Shown here one piece after another: positions 1 through 5,070 of a DNA stretch of 5,070 nucleotides. The notes under the pieces are model-generated. The model was given only the letters and a program-made list of their open reading frames with translations. It was not told where the DNA came from and did not search any database. Location of the stretch: positions 1 through 5,070 of the forward strand of contig JAIFLS010000082.1 of NCBI GenBank assembly GCA_020048935.1, written 5' to 3'. The translations under genes and the position numbers were made by a program. The stretch's first letter is position 1. Each line of letters opens with the position of its first letter. This stretch comes from a bacterium. GTDB lineage: Bacteria; Verrucomicrobiota; Kiritimatiellia; UBA8416.

Positions 1-71
1 GGATAGTAGTCAGCGCCATGAAGCATGTTTGTGCATTTCTTATTAATCGGTCCAAAAGACAATCTACTCAT
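1..71 (-). CDS. Beta-galactosidase, GH42 family (5' end only, runs off the window)
   Basis: The frame opens with ATG at 71-69 and stays open to the window edge, giving 23 codons plus two bases (CC, so the next residue is Pro). The start is supported by GAGGAG at 86-81 with a 9-base spacer. The peptide carries FGPINKK near its N-terminus and then MLHGADYYP. GH42 beta-galactosidases typically begin with a short lead such as 'PPIN.K.P' followed by 'LHGGDYNPEQW', the first strand of the catalytic TIM barrel, so the match is in both sequence and position. Members hydrolyse terminal beta-D-galactosides and are often about 650-700 residues long. No signal peptide is visible, so it is probably cytoplasmic. 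The gene lies 95 bases downstream of the small secreted protein on the same strand and may share its transcript. The catalytic glutamates are outside the window, so the family call rests on about 20 residues. Confidence 0.68.
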   Translation of the reverse strand, partial: MSRLSFGPINKKCTNMLHGADYY

Positions 72-80
72 GACTCACTA

Positions 81-86
81 CTCCTC
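81..86 (-). promoter_or_regulatory. Shine-Dalgarno of the GH42 gene
   Basis: On the minus strand the bases read GAGGAG, 9 bases before the ATG at 71-69. This is a strong anti-16S match at near-optimal spacing. It is the main reason for accepting such a short, edge-truncated frame as a real gene start. Confidence 0.7.
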
Positions 87-110
87 ACAATAGTTGTGTT
101 TCCATAAACA
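86..110. promoter_or_regulatory. Two overlapping small inverted repeats, possible operator
   Basis: CACAA-tag-TTGTG lies at 86-98 (perfect 5-base arms, 3-base centre). TGTTT-ccat-AAACA lies at 97-110 (perfect 5-base arms, 4-base centre). They abut directly upstream of the GH42 Shine-Dalgarno and sit in the 95-base gap after the preceding gene. Sugar-use genes are commonly controlled by LacI- or GntR-type repressors binding palindromes at such positions, so an operator is a reasonable inference. In RNA the first repeat could form a weak hairpin touching the Shine-Dalgarno. Arms this short can arise by chance in AT-rich DNA. Confidence 0.3.
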
Positions 111-166
111 TCTACTTGCCCTGCGTTTAAATATTACCCAATGCCCTTCCTGGCTCGTCGACGCGG

Positions 167-739
167 CTATACGCTCGTGGTGAAGGACCCGAAGGCAGAG
201 TAGCGGTTGTCGATCTCCTCATTGCCGGGCCTGTGACCGGAGTGGATCACGAAACGATGCTGGAATCTGACGCTGGTTCCCTGTTTCAGGTTGAAGTTCA
301 GAACGTCCTTGCCGTACTTTCGCGACGTAGGGCCGTCAGCAACCAGCATCTGAATCATCAAGTCCTTGTTGGCAAGAAGCTGCTGGATCAGTTTCTCATT
401 CTCCGGGCTTTTCTCGGCGAATTCTGCCAGGCCGCGCGGGGTTGCCTCTTTGATAACCATATACGGCGCCAGCTTGCCATCCAGTTGATCGCTACCCAGG
501 ACTCCTTTGATTCCCAGCGCATCCATCGCCATCCATGCCGCTACCTTGGCCTGATCAATCGCCGGCAGCTGCATCTCGATCTCAGCTTTCATCGATTGCT
601 CGACCTTGGCGAATGCAGCCTCAAGCTGCTTGCCTCTTTCGGTCAGTTCGACCAGCCCTTCGGGCGGCGTCTTGGCCGCCACTGCCAGCGAGGGAACGAC
701 AACAAACATGCACAACATCGACGCACCGTATGCTCTCAA
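167..739 (-). CDS. Small secreted protein of unknown function, apparently a chimera or truncated relic
   Basis: The protein has 190 residues. Residues 1-22 form a signal peptide: Arg2, a hydrophobic core MLCMFVVVPSLAV, and cleavage after the AVA/A at about 21-22. Residues 27-135 are rich in Glu, Lys, Leu and Ala and look mainly helical. The stretch 'EKLIQQLLANKDLMIQMLVA' followed by KYGK at 141-144 resembles the N-terminal part of longer secreted hypothetical proteins of planctomycetes and verrucomicrobia, as I recall them. There the text after KYG normally continues with more helices. Here it switches at about 145 to a beta-type sequence (VLNFNLKQGTSVRFQHRFVI, then HSG...EEIDNRYSAF) that resembles the end of DUF6807/PmoA-like proteins. 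I infer a deletion joined two genes. The start is TTG at 739-737; the AGGAG at 757-753 is 13 bases away, and the next ATG (718-716) would cut into the signal peptide. Function is unknown. It could also be one intact uncharacterised family. Confidence 0.68.
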   Translation of the reverse strand: MRAYGASMLCMFVVVPSLAVAAKTPPEGLVELTERGKQLEAAFAKVEQSMKAEIEMQLPAIDQAKVAAWMAMDALGIKGVLGSDQLDGKLAPYMVIKEATPRGLAEFAEKSPENEKLIQQLLANKDLMIQMLVADGPTSRKYGKDVLNFNLKQGTSVRFQHRFVIHSGHRPGNEEIDNRYSAFGSFTTSV

Positions 740-752
740 CTTAATTTGGACT

Positions 753-757
753 CTCCT
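753..757 (-). promoter_or_regulatory. Shine-Dalgarno supporting a TTG start
   Basis: The minus strand reads AGGAG (continuing GAG) 13 bases before the TTG at 739-737. The spacing is longer than ideal. An ATG nine bases upstream of this site opens a frame of only 11 codons (ending TGA, overlapping the TTG) and is out of frame, so it cannot be the gene start. TTG is preferred because it preserves the positively charged n-region of the signal peptide. Confidence 0.45.
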
Positions 758-788
758 ATTGGTTTAATCATTTTCTAAAAGCTACTTG

Positions 789-818
789 ACTATAGTTGCC
801 CCAAACCAAAATCAGCAA
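789..818 (-). promoter_or_regulatory. Candidate sigma70-type promoter for the small secreted protein gene
   Basis: On the minus strand TTGCTG (818-813) is followed by 18 bases and then TATAGT (794-789), five of six matches to the -10 consensus but only TTG matched in the -35. Transcription would start near 782, giving a leader of about 43 bases that contains the Shine-Dalgarno at 757-753. Position and spacing make sense. Promoter consensus in this group is poorly known, so this remains a pattern match. Confidence 0.4.
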
Positions 819-884
819 TTGCATAATCTTGCGCTATCAATGACAATCGCCAGCCAATCAAGATATATGCAGATATGAAAACCG

Positions 885-913
885 TTGACGGTGAGATAGG
901 GCGTTCGTAAAGT
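885..913 (+). promoter_or_regulatory. Candidate promoter for the repeat protein gene
   Basis: TTGACG (885-890) is followed by 17 bases and TAAAGT (908-913), with five and four matches to the sigma70 consensus. Transcription would start near 920, leaving an untranslated leader of roughly 170 bases. An alternative pair lies closer to the gene: TTGCCA (933-938), 16 bases, TACTTT (955-960). Neither is decisive from sequence alone. Confidence 0.35.
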
Positions 914-1082
914 GATGCTAATTTAAAAACACTTGCCACCGGAACGCTTTCAGTTACTTTAAGAGGGCCTATTGCGCATCTATTGCCCGAGGAAGGAATT
1001 ATTCCGTGAAGAGCCATAATTTCTGCATTCCTTTTAATAAGTATTCAGCAAACGAGTATGGGTTGATTAAGCACGGAAACAG

Positions 1083-1088
1083 AGGGAG
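1083..1088 (+). promoter_or_regulatory. Shine-Dalgarno of the repeat protein gene
   Basis: AGGGAG lies five bases before the ATG at 1094. It picks this ATG over the in-frame ATG six codons later (residue 7). The first start also keeps the Lys3-Lys4 positive end of the signal peptide. Confidence 0.65.
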
Positions 1089-1093
1089 TTGAA

Positions 1094-4000
1094 ATGATAA
1101 AGAAGTATATAATGGCGAGCTGTTGCTTTCTGATTGCTTTGTTCTCTATTGTCCCGTCCACATCGGCGGATACGCACTTCGTTCGCCCCGGCAATCGCGG
1201 CACCGCCGCGCCCTCCACCAGTTGGGCAACTGCGACGTTCACGCCTGAGGTGGTGCAAGCCTACAGCGGGACAATCACGGTGAACAGTGAAAAGACCAGC
1301 GGTGGTAACACGATCGGCGCCTCGGATACGGGGATAGGGGAAGGACTACCACTGGGTACGGGAACAGAAGGTGACCCCTATCAGATCAGCCAACTCGTGC
1401 ACCTGGTGTGGATGGGAGACACTGTCGGCTCTTCCAGCGGCAAGTACTATATCCTGAAGAATGACATTGATGCGTCGGACACCACGAATTGGATCGGGGG
1501 ATTCTCGCCGATTGGGAACGATGCCACGAATTTCATGGGTATCTTCAACGGAAACGGGAAAGTAATCAGCAATCTGATAATTAATCTCCCAGCACAAAAC
1601 TACGTGGGTCTCTTTGGACACTTAGGCGGGGGCGGGGTGGTGAAGGATCTTGGCCTTGCGGGAGGTTCGGTGACGGGGCTCACCTATGTTGGCCGTCTCG
1701 TGGGATATATCGCCGAGGGCACGGTGAGCGGATGCTACGCAACAGGTCCGGTGACAGGGAATTTCTATATTGGCGGCCTGGTTGGTTGTAACCAATTTAA
1801 TGGCACAGTGAGCGGGTGTCACGCAGAGGGAACGGTGACAGGGAATAGCATGGTTGGCGGCCTGGTGGGGAACAACAACTACGGGACGGTGAGCGGCTGC
1901 TACGCAACAGGTCCGGTGAATGGGGGTAACTATACCGGCGGCCTTGTGGGCGGGAACGAGCACAATGGCGGCGGGGTAAGCAATTGCTATGCGACGGGCG
2001 CGGTGTCGGGGAACAACTATGTCGGCGGGCTCATGGGGCTGAACTACAGCCCGGTAAGCCATTGTTACGCGACGGGCACGGTGTCGGGGAACACCTATGT
2101 CGGCGGCCTCGTGGGGTGGAACCAGAATGGCCTGGTGAGCGGATGCTTCGCGGCGGGTGCGGTGACAGGGAGCAGTGTCGGTGGCCTTGTAGGGTATAAC
2201 AACGGCGGCACGGTTAACGAGTGCTATGCAACCGGTGCGGTGACGGGGATCTCCGGTGATGTGGGCGGCCTCGTGGGGTGGAGCAGCGGCACGGCGAGCA
2301 ACTGCTATGCAACGGGCGCGGTGGGGGGAGGCGGCAGCAGTTTCGGCGGCCTTGTGGGGTGGAACAACGGCGGCACCGTGAGCGGATGCTACTGGGACAC
2401 GAACACCACCGGACAGGCGACATCGGCTGGCGGTGGCACGGGTACGAACACGGCGGCGATGAAGCAGCAGGCGACCTTTGCGGGATGGGATTTCACGAAT
2501 ATGTGGAGCATTGCGGAGGACGTCAAGTATCCTTTCTTCGGAATCGCCGCGGTTATGCCGCCGGGCAATGGAGCGGCGGGAGATCCCTACCGGATCAGCG
2601 AGCTGGGGCACTTGGTGTGGGTGGGTGAGAATGTCGAAAACTCCAACCTCCGGCACTACAAGATGCAGAATGACATTGATGCATCTGTAACCGCGATTTG
2701 GGACAACGGGGCTGGATTTGCGCCGATAGGTTACAGCGGTGGTAATCTCAAGGGCATCTTTGATGGGAATGGGAAAGTGGTAAAAGGCCTGAACATCAAT
2801 CTTCCGACTCAAGACGCAGTGGGTCTTATTGGATATATGGGCGAGGGCGGAATGGTGAAGAACCTGGGCATGGAAGGTGGCATGGTGGCAGGTTACGATT
2901 TCGTCGGCGGCCTCGTTGGAGCCAACGATCTTGGCACGGTGAGCAACTGCCATGCGGACGCCTCGGTGTCCGGGCGCAATCGTGTGGGCGGCCTGGTGGG
3001 TTACGTCTCAGGTGGCACGGTACTTGCATGCCATGCCTCGGGTACTGTGACGGGGAATGACTATTTAGGTGGCCTCGTGGGAAACAATATTGGGTGGGTG
3101 AACGGCTGCTACGCGGCAGGAACGGTAACAGGAATTAGCGGTTCATTCCATGGTGGCTTGGTCGGATACAATTCAGGCACGGTGATTGACAGCTATGCGC
3201 TGGGTTCCGTGACAGATTCTGCATCTGGAATCGATGGGTTTCACCATGGTGGACTGGTGGGATACAATTCAGGCTTGGTCAGACATGGGTATGCGACTGG
3301 CTTGGTATCCCCCTGCACATTCTCCGGCGGCCTTGTGGGACGCAATCTTGGCACGGTGGACAATGCGTATTGGGATACCAACACTTCCGGATTAGTTTAC
3401 TCGCAAGGCGGTACCGGGATGAACACCGCTGCAATGAAACAACAGGCGACTTTTGCCGGGTGGGATTTCACGAACGTTTGGCGTATTGCGGAGAACATGA
3501 CGTATCCGTTCCTACTCTGGGAAGAAATATCCACCTATGCGGTGACTTATAACGCCAACGGCGCGACCGGTGGCACGGCACCGGCCCCTCAGACCAAGAC
3601 CAATGACGTGGCCCTGACGCTGGCGAACAACACCGGGAATCTGGAGAAGACCGGTTACACCTTCGCGGGTTGGAACACGGCCACCGACGGCACGGGCACC
3701 ACCTACGCTGAGGGCGCCAGCTACACAAATAACGCCGCCGTCACGCTCTACGCCAAGTGGACGGTATCAAGTCCATCGCAGCTTTCACCCGTGTACCGTT
3801 TCTGGTCGGACAGTCTGAGCAGCCATTTCTTCACGACTTCGGCAACCGAGAAGGATCAGATCATCTCAACCTGGCCGGATGTGTGGACGTACGAGGGCAT
3901 CGCGTTCTATGTCCATGGACAGGCAGTGAATGGATCCTTGCCGGTACACCGCTTCTGGTCGGATCGAATAGGTTGCCACATGTTCACGATCTCGGAGTCT

Positions 4001-4855
4001 GAGAAGTCGACGCTGCAAACCCGTTATGCGAAGGTGTTCACCTACGAGGGGGCTGCCTGGCACGCCTTCAACTATCAGGCACCCGGGACCCTGCCGGTGT
4101 ACCGCTTCTGGGCTCCGAAGTTGAAAAAGCCGTTCTTTACAATATCGGAGGCGGAGAAGAACAATGTGATTGCCACGATGTCATCCACATGGAGCTACCA
4201 AGGGATAGCCTGGTATGCCTATACATCGGCGCAGATCGGGGCGGTCGCCGCTGCACCGCAAGGCAAGGATTATGAGCAAGCCGCTCGGCCAACTGCAGCC
4301 TCGGAGAAGACAAGCACCGGAGCCCACGGCGAAACTACCGGCAAGATTACATTCAGCCTTTCGTTCGGCAGCGAGATGGTGGTTGCCGCATTACTGTATG
4401 ATCCGGTGACGAACGGGTTCCTACAGGTGCTGGAGCCGACGTTGTCGCCGCGGGAACTGGTGATCCCGTTCCTGCCGTTTGGCCAGCGCTATTGGCTAAG
4501 CGTTCTGGTTCGTGACAAGGCAGAAGAGAATTGGACAATGGAATACGGCGGCTGGCTGGGCAGGGTGGCGGACATGCCTGGGGAAGCTGTTGAGACGGTT
4601 GACGCCGACGCCGACATGCCCATGAGCCTGCCGGTGGAAAACATCGAACTGCCGGAAAGCGCGAGCCCGCTGACCCTGCGTCTCTATGAACAGACCGGCA
4701 ACCGGCTTTTGGAAACCATACAGGAACTGAAAGGCGGCTCCATCTACGAGTTGACCGTACCGGCCTGGAACCAGTGGTACCGCCTCGAAATCGGGGATGA
4801 GACCAGCGGAACTGTGATGAACACCCTCTGGATCGGCCACCTGCGGACCCATTGA
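1094..4855 (+). CDS. Large exported GLUG-repeat protein with InlB B-repeat and DUF5648 repeats
   Basis: The protein has 1253 residues. Domains in order: signal peptide 1-25 (Lys3-Lys4, core CCFLIALFSIV, cleavage after STSA); a linker 26-87 starting THFV and containing TSWATA, as in many PVC secreted proteins; GLUG cassette 1 at 88-482; GLUG cassette 2 at 490-807; one Listeria-Bacteroides/InlB B-repeat at 814-889 (starts YAVTYNANGATGG, central GYTFAGWNT, ends VTLYAKW); three DUF5648 units at 898-1043, each with (Y/H)RFW, a phenylalanine-rich FFT or MFT step, EK and a (Y/W)(E/Q)G(I/A)A(W/F) end; and an unrecognised C-terminal region 1044-1253. GLUG units carry (V/H/F)GGLVG and are expected to stack as a beta solenoid. 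No enzyme motif is visible. I see no C-terminal PEP-CTERM, LPXTG or type IX sorting tail. Likely role: adhesion or glycan or protein binding outside the cytoplasm (inference). The frame is intact from its Shine-Dalgarno to TGA. Confidence 0.92.
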   Translation: MIKKYIMASCCFLIALFSIVPSTSADTHFVRPGNRGTAAPSTSWATATFTPEVVQAYSGTITVNSEKTSGGNTIGASDTGIGEGLPLGTGTEGDPYQISQLVHLVWMGDTVGSSSGKYYILKNDIDASDTTNWIGGFSPIGNDATNFMGIFNGNGKVISNLIINLPAQNYVGLFGHLGGGGVVKDLGLAGGSVTGLTYVGRLVGYIAEGTVSGCYATGPVTGNFYIGGLVGCNQFNGTVSGCHAEGTVTGNSMVGGLVGNNNYGTVSGCYATGPVNGGNYTGGLVGGNEHNGGGVSNCYATGAVSGNNYVGGLMGLNYSPVSHCYATGTVSGNTYVGGLVGWNQNGLVSGCFAAGAVTGSSVGGLVGYNNGGTVNECYATGAVTGISGDVGGLVGWSSGTASNCYATGAVGGGGSSFGGLVGWNNGGTVSGCYWDTNTTGQATSAGGGTGTNTAAMKQQATFAGWDFTNMWSIAEDVKYPFFGIAAVMPPGNGAAGDPYRISELGHLVWVGENVENSNLRHYKMQNDIDASVTAIWDNGAGFAPIGYSGGNLKGIFDGNGKVVKGLNINLPTQDAVGLIGYMGEGGMVKNLGMEGGMVAGYDFVGGLVGANDLGTVSNCHADASVSGRNRVGGLVGYVSGGTVLACHASGTVTGNDYLGGLVGNNIGWVNGCYAAGTVTGISGSFHGGLVGYNSGTVIDSYALGSVTDSASGIDGFHHGGLVGYNSGLVRHGYATGLVSPCTFSGGLVGRNLGTVDNAYWDTNTSGLVYSQGGTGMNTAAMKQQATFAGWDFTNVWRIAENMTYPFLLWEEISTYAVTYNANGATGGTAPAPQTKTNDVALTLANNTGNLEKTGYTFAGWNTATDGTGTTYAEGASYTNNAAVTLYAKWTVSSPSQLSPVYRFWSDSLSSHFFTTSATEKDQIISTWPDVWTYEGIAFYVHGQAVNGSLPVHRFWSDRIGCHMFTISESEKSTLQTRYAKVFTYEGAAWHAFNYQAPGTLPVYRFWAPKLKKPFFTISEAEKNNVIATMSSTWSYQGIAWYAYTSAQIGAVAAAPQGKDYEQAARPTAASEKTSTGAHGETTGKITFSLSFGSEMVVAALLYDPVTNGFLQVLEPTLSPRELVIPFLPFGQRYWLSVLVRDKAEENWTMEYGGWLGRVADMPGEAVETVDADADMPMSLPVENIELPESASPLTLRLYEQTGNRLLETIQELKGGSIYELTVPAWNQWYRLEIGDETSGTVMNTLWIGHLRTH
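1355..2539 (+). repeat. GLUG cassette 1 (10 repeat units), coding for residues 88-482
   Basis: The cassette opens with a GDPYQIS...HLVWMG leader, then a NDIDAS step and GIFNGNGKVISNL. It continues with ten units marked by (V)GGLVG-like motifs at residues 171, 199, 226, 254, 281, 310, 336, 362, 390 and 417. The first two are degenerate (VGLFG, VGRLVG). It closes with YWDTNTTG...MKQQATFAGWDFTN and YPFFG. The unit period is 26-29 residues. In every unit from residue 211 on, the motif (V/A)(S/N)xC(Y/H/F) supplies one cysteine (214, 242, 269, 298, 324, 351, 377, 404, 432). The DNA is a visible tandem array of about 78-87-base units rich in GGCGGCCT(C/T/G)GTGGGG-like blocks. Confidence 0.88.
2561..3514 (+). 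repeat. GLUG cassette 2 (7 repeat units), paralogue of cassette 1, residues 490-807
   Basis: It repeats the whole plan of cassette 1: leader GDPYRIS...HLVWVG, NDIDAS, GIFDGNGKVVKGL, then seven units marked at residues 576, 604, 631, 658, 686, 718 and 744. The closing block is YWDTNTSG...MKQQATFAGWDFTN and YPFLLW. The closing block is nearly identical to that of cassette 1 in protein and close in DNA (around 2455-2520 versus 3427-3492), while the middle is more diverged. The unit cysteine is kept at 619, 646 and 672 but replaced by Ser700, Gly732 and Ala758. The simplest reading is duplication of a complete cassette followed by gain or loss of inner units. Confidence 0.85.
3785..4222 (+). repeat. 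Three DUF5648 units (residues 898-1043)
   Basis: Three units of about 50 residues begin SPVYRFWSD, SLPVHRFWSD and TLPVYRFWAP. Each then has a histidine- or phenylalanine-rich HFFT, HMFT or PFFT step, a (T/S)(E)xEK helix, and ends with TYEGIAFYV, TYEGAAWHA or SYQGIAWYA. This is the usual three-unit size of DUF5648 (about 140 residues), found at the C-terminal side of secreted hydrolases and surface proteins. Its binding partner is not established to my knowledge. Units share the fold plan but not close DNA identity, so the triplication is old. Confidence 0.8.
4343..4843 (+). repeat. Possible duplicated beta module in the C-terminal region (residues 1084-1158 and 1177-1250)
   Basis: The last 170 residues match no family I recognise. 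Two halves align by eye. LYDPVTNGFLQVLEP, then ELVIPFLPFGQRYWLSVLV, charged residues and TMEYGGWLGRV in the first half correspond to LYEQTGNRLLETIQE, then YELTVPAWNQWYRLEIGDE and TVMNTLWIGHL in the second. Shared positions include LY(D/E), T(N)G, EL.(I/V)P, (R)YWL/WYRL and W(L/I)G(R/H)(V/L). The linker between them is acidic (VDADADMP). The pattern suggests two small beta-sandwich-like modules, perhaps acting as a terminal adaptor. The similarity is weak and was judged without a statistical test. Confidence 0.4.
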
Positions 4856-4994
4856 AAACCTTATTCACGCTCCCTGAACCGAAGGTTGTTCCCAAGGCAG
4901 GTAATACGAACAGCCTCTACATGAGGGCTCATGCCACGGTTCAGCGTGTGCGGTGGCCAATTCGCGGACGGTCCGTTAGTGCTTGATTATTCAC
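4856..4994. other. Short convergent gap, no gene and no clear terminator
   Basis: These 139 bases separate the stop codon of the repeat protein from the 3' end of the tRNA on the other strand. A small palindrome CGGAC-g-GTCCG is at 4965-4975, and a weak hairpin (CCTC/GAGG arms) is near 4914-4926. Neither has a following T-run in either direction, so I do not call a Rho-independent terminator. No Shine-Dalgarno-led frame is present. Confidence 0.5.
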
Positions 4995-5070
4995 TGGCGC
5001 CCCCGGCAGGGATCGAACCTGCGACCCACGGATTAGAAATCCGTTGCTCTATCCACTGAGCTACGGGGGC
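4995..5070 (-). tRNA. tRNA-Arg (anticodon TCT)
   Basis: The complete cloverleaf reads on the minus strand. The acceptor stem GCCCCCG (5070-5064) pairs with CGGGGGC (5005-4999). The D arm is GCTC...GAGC. The anticodon stem ACGGA (5044-5040) pairs with TCCGT (5032-5028) around the loop TTTCTAA, with anticodon TCT at 5037-5035 reading AGA codons. The T arm is GCAGG-TTCGATC-CCTGC. The discriminator is G (4998), and CCA is encoded at 4997-4995. All stems are perfectly paired. Its 5' end falls exactly on the window edge, so its promoter is outside. It is convergent with the large repeat gene. Confidence 0.97.

Larger units (their letters stand above)
740..1093. other. Divergent intergenic region (354 bases), no convincing gene
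   Basis: This AT-rich stretch separates the minus-strand small protein gene from the plus-strand repeat protein gene. It holds one promoter candidate in each direction and the two Shine-Dalgarno sites at its ends. A minus-strand frame at 1017-790 could encode 75 residues, starting MALHGIIPSSG and containing a mildly hydrophobic stretch (VFISAYILIGW). It has only a weak GGA 11 bases upstream, resembles no family I know, and overlaps both promoter candidates, so I do not call it. A small imperfect palindrome, GGAAT-t-ATTCC, is at 995-1005. No RNA gene or riboswitch was recognised. Confidence 0.6.

Noticed and set aside
233..778. A 181-codon plus-strand frame opposite the small secreted protein
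   Set aside because: The minus strand has the signal peptide, Shine-Dalgarno, promoter candidate and family-like composition. The plus-strand translation (many Arg, His, Leu and Gln) reads as its shadow and has no ribosome binding site of note.
790..1017. A 75-codon minus-strand frame in the intergenic region
   Set aside because: Weak ribosome binding site, no recognisable family, AT-rich intergenic composition, and overlap with both promoter candidates. It is noted in the intergenic entry but not called.
1622..2953. A 443-codon open frame on the minus strand across the GLUG arrays
   Set aside because: It mirrors the repeat gene. Repeating GC-rich units without antisense stops keep the frame open by periodicity. 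It has a His/Arg/Ala-rich low-complexity translation with no family likeness.
1355..3514. GLUG tandem DNA as a CRISPR array or non-coding satellite
   Set aside because: The units are in frame, vary mostly at silent or tolerated positions, lack spacer-repeat alternation, and encode a clear protein motif.
4353..4895. A 180-codon minus-strand frame over the 3' end of the repeat gene
   Set aside because: Its translation is dominated by Arg, Ser, Pro and Gly in low-complexity order, as expected from antisense of a GC-rich coding region. It has no Shine-Dalgarno and no homology I recognise.
4965..4975. Palindrome CGGAC-g-GTCCG as a terminator for the tRNA or the repeat gene
   Set aside because: The stem is only 4-5 bases and no T-run follows on either strand.
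4980..5070. tRNA-Arg 3' end as an integration (att) site of a genomic island
   Set aside because: tRNA-Arg genes are common integration sites, but the window shows no integrase and no second copy of the tRNA 3' end, so nothing here supports it.

Overview
The window looks like chromosomal DNA from a saccharolytic, Gram-negative-type bacterium of the PVC group (Verrucomicrobiota, Kiritimatiellota, Lentisphaerota or Planctomycetota). I infer this from the style of the large secreted repeat protein: an N-terminal 'THFV...TAAPSTSWATA' segment, GLUG repeats ending in 'YWDTNT(S/T)G...MKQQATFAGWDFTN', an InlB-type B-repeat and DUF5648 repeats. The small secreted protein and the beta-galactosidase start upstream agree with it. 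No marker gene fixes the phylum. By eye, coding DNA is clearly more GC-rich than the AT-rich gaps.

Layout. (1) Bases 1-71, minus strand: the first 23 codons of a gene running off the left edge, very probably a GH42 beta-galactosidase, with a strong Shine-Dalgarno and two overlapping small inverted repeats just upstream. (2) Bases 167-739, minus: a 190-residue secreted protein that looks chimeric. A helical N-terminal part resembles the start of longer PVC hypothetical proteins, and the last ~45 residues resemble the C-terminal end of DUF6807/PmoA-like proteins. (3) Bases 740-1093: an AT-rich divergent intergenic region with one candidate promoter in each direction and one doubtful 75-codon frame. 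(4) Bases 1094-4855, plus: one 1253-residue exported repeat protein that dominates the window. It has a signal peptide, two paralogous GLUG cassettes (10 and 7 repeat units), one Listeria-Bacteroides (InlB B) repeat, three DUF5648 units and a C-terminal region that appears to be an unrecognised duplicated beta module. (5) Bases 4856-4994: a short gap without a convincing terminator. (6) Bases 4995-5070, minus: a complete tRNA-Arg(TCT) with encoded CCA, convergent with the large gene.

How the parts relate. The two minus-strand genes may be co-transcribed, and the GH42 start and possible DUF6807 tail suggest a carbohydrate-use locus. The large plus-strand gene has its own upstream region and reads as a single-gene unit encoding a surface or secreted solenoid protein, probably for adhesion or glycan binding. 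I see no mobile element, CRISPR array or defence system. The most interesting material is the modular, internally duplicated architecture of the large protein and the chimeric small ORF.
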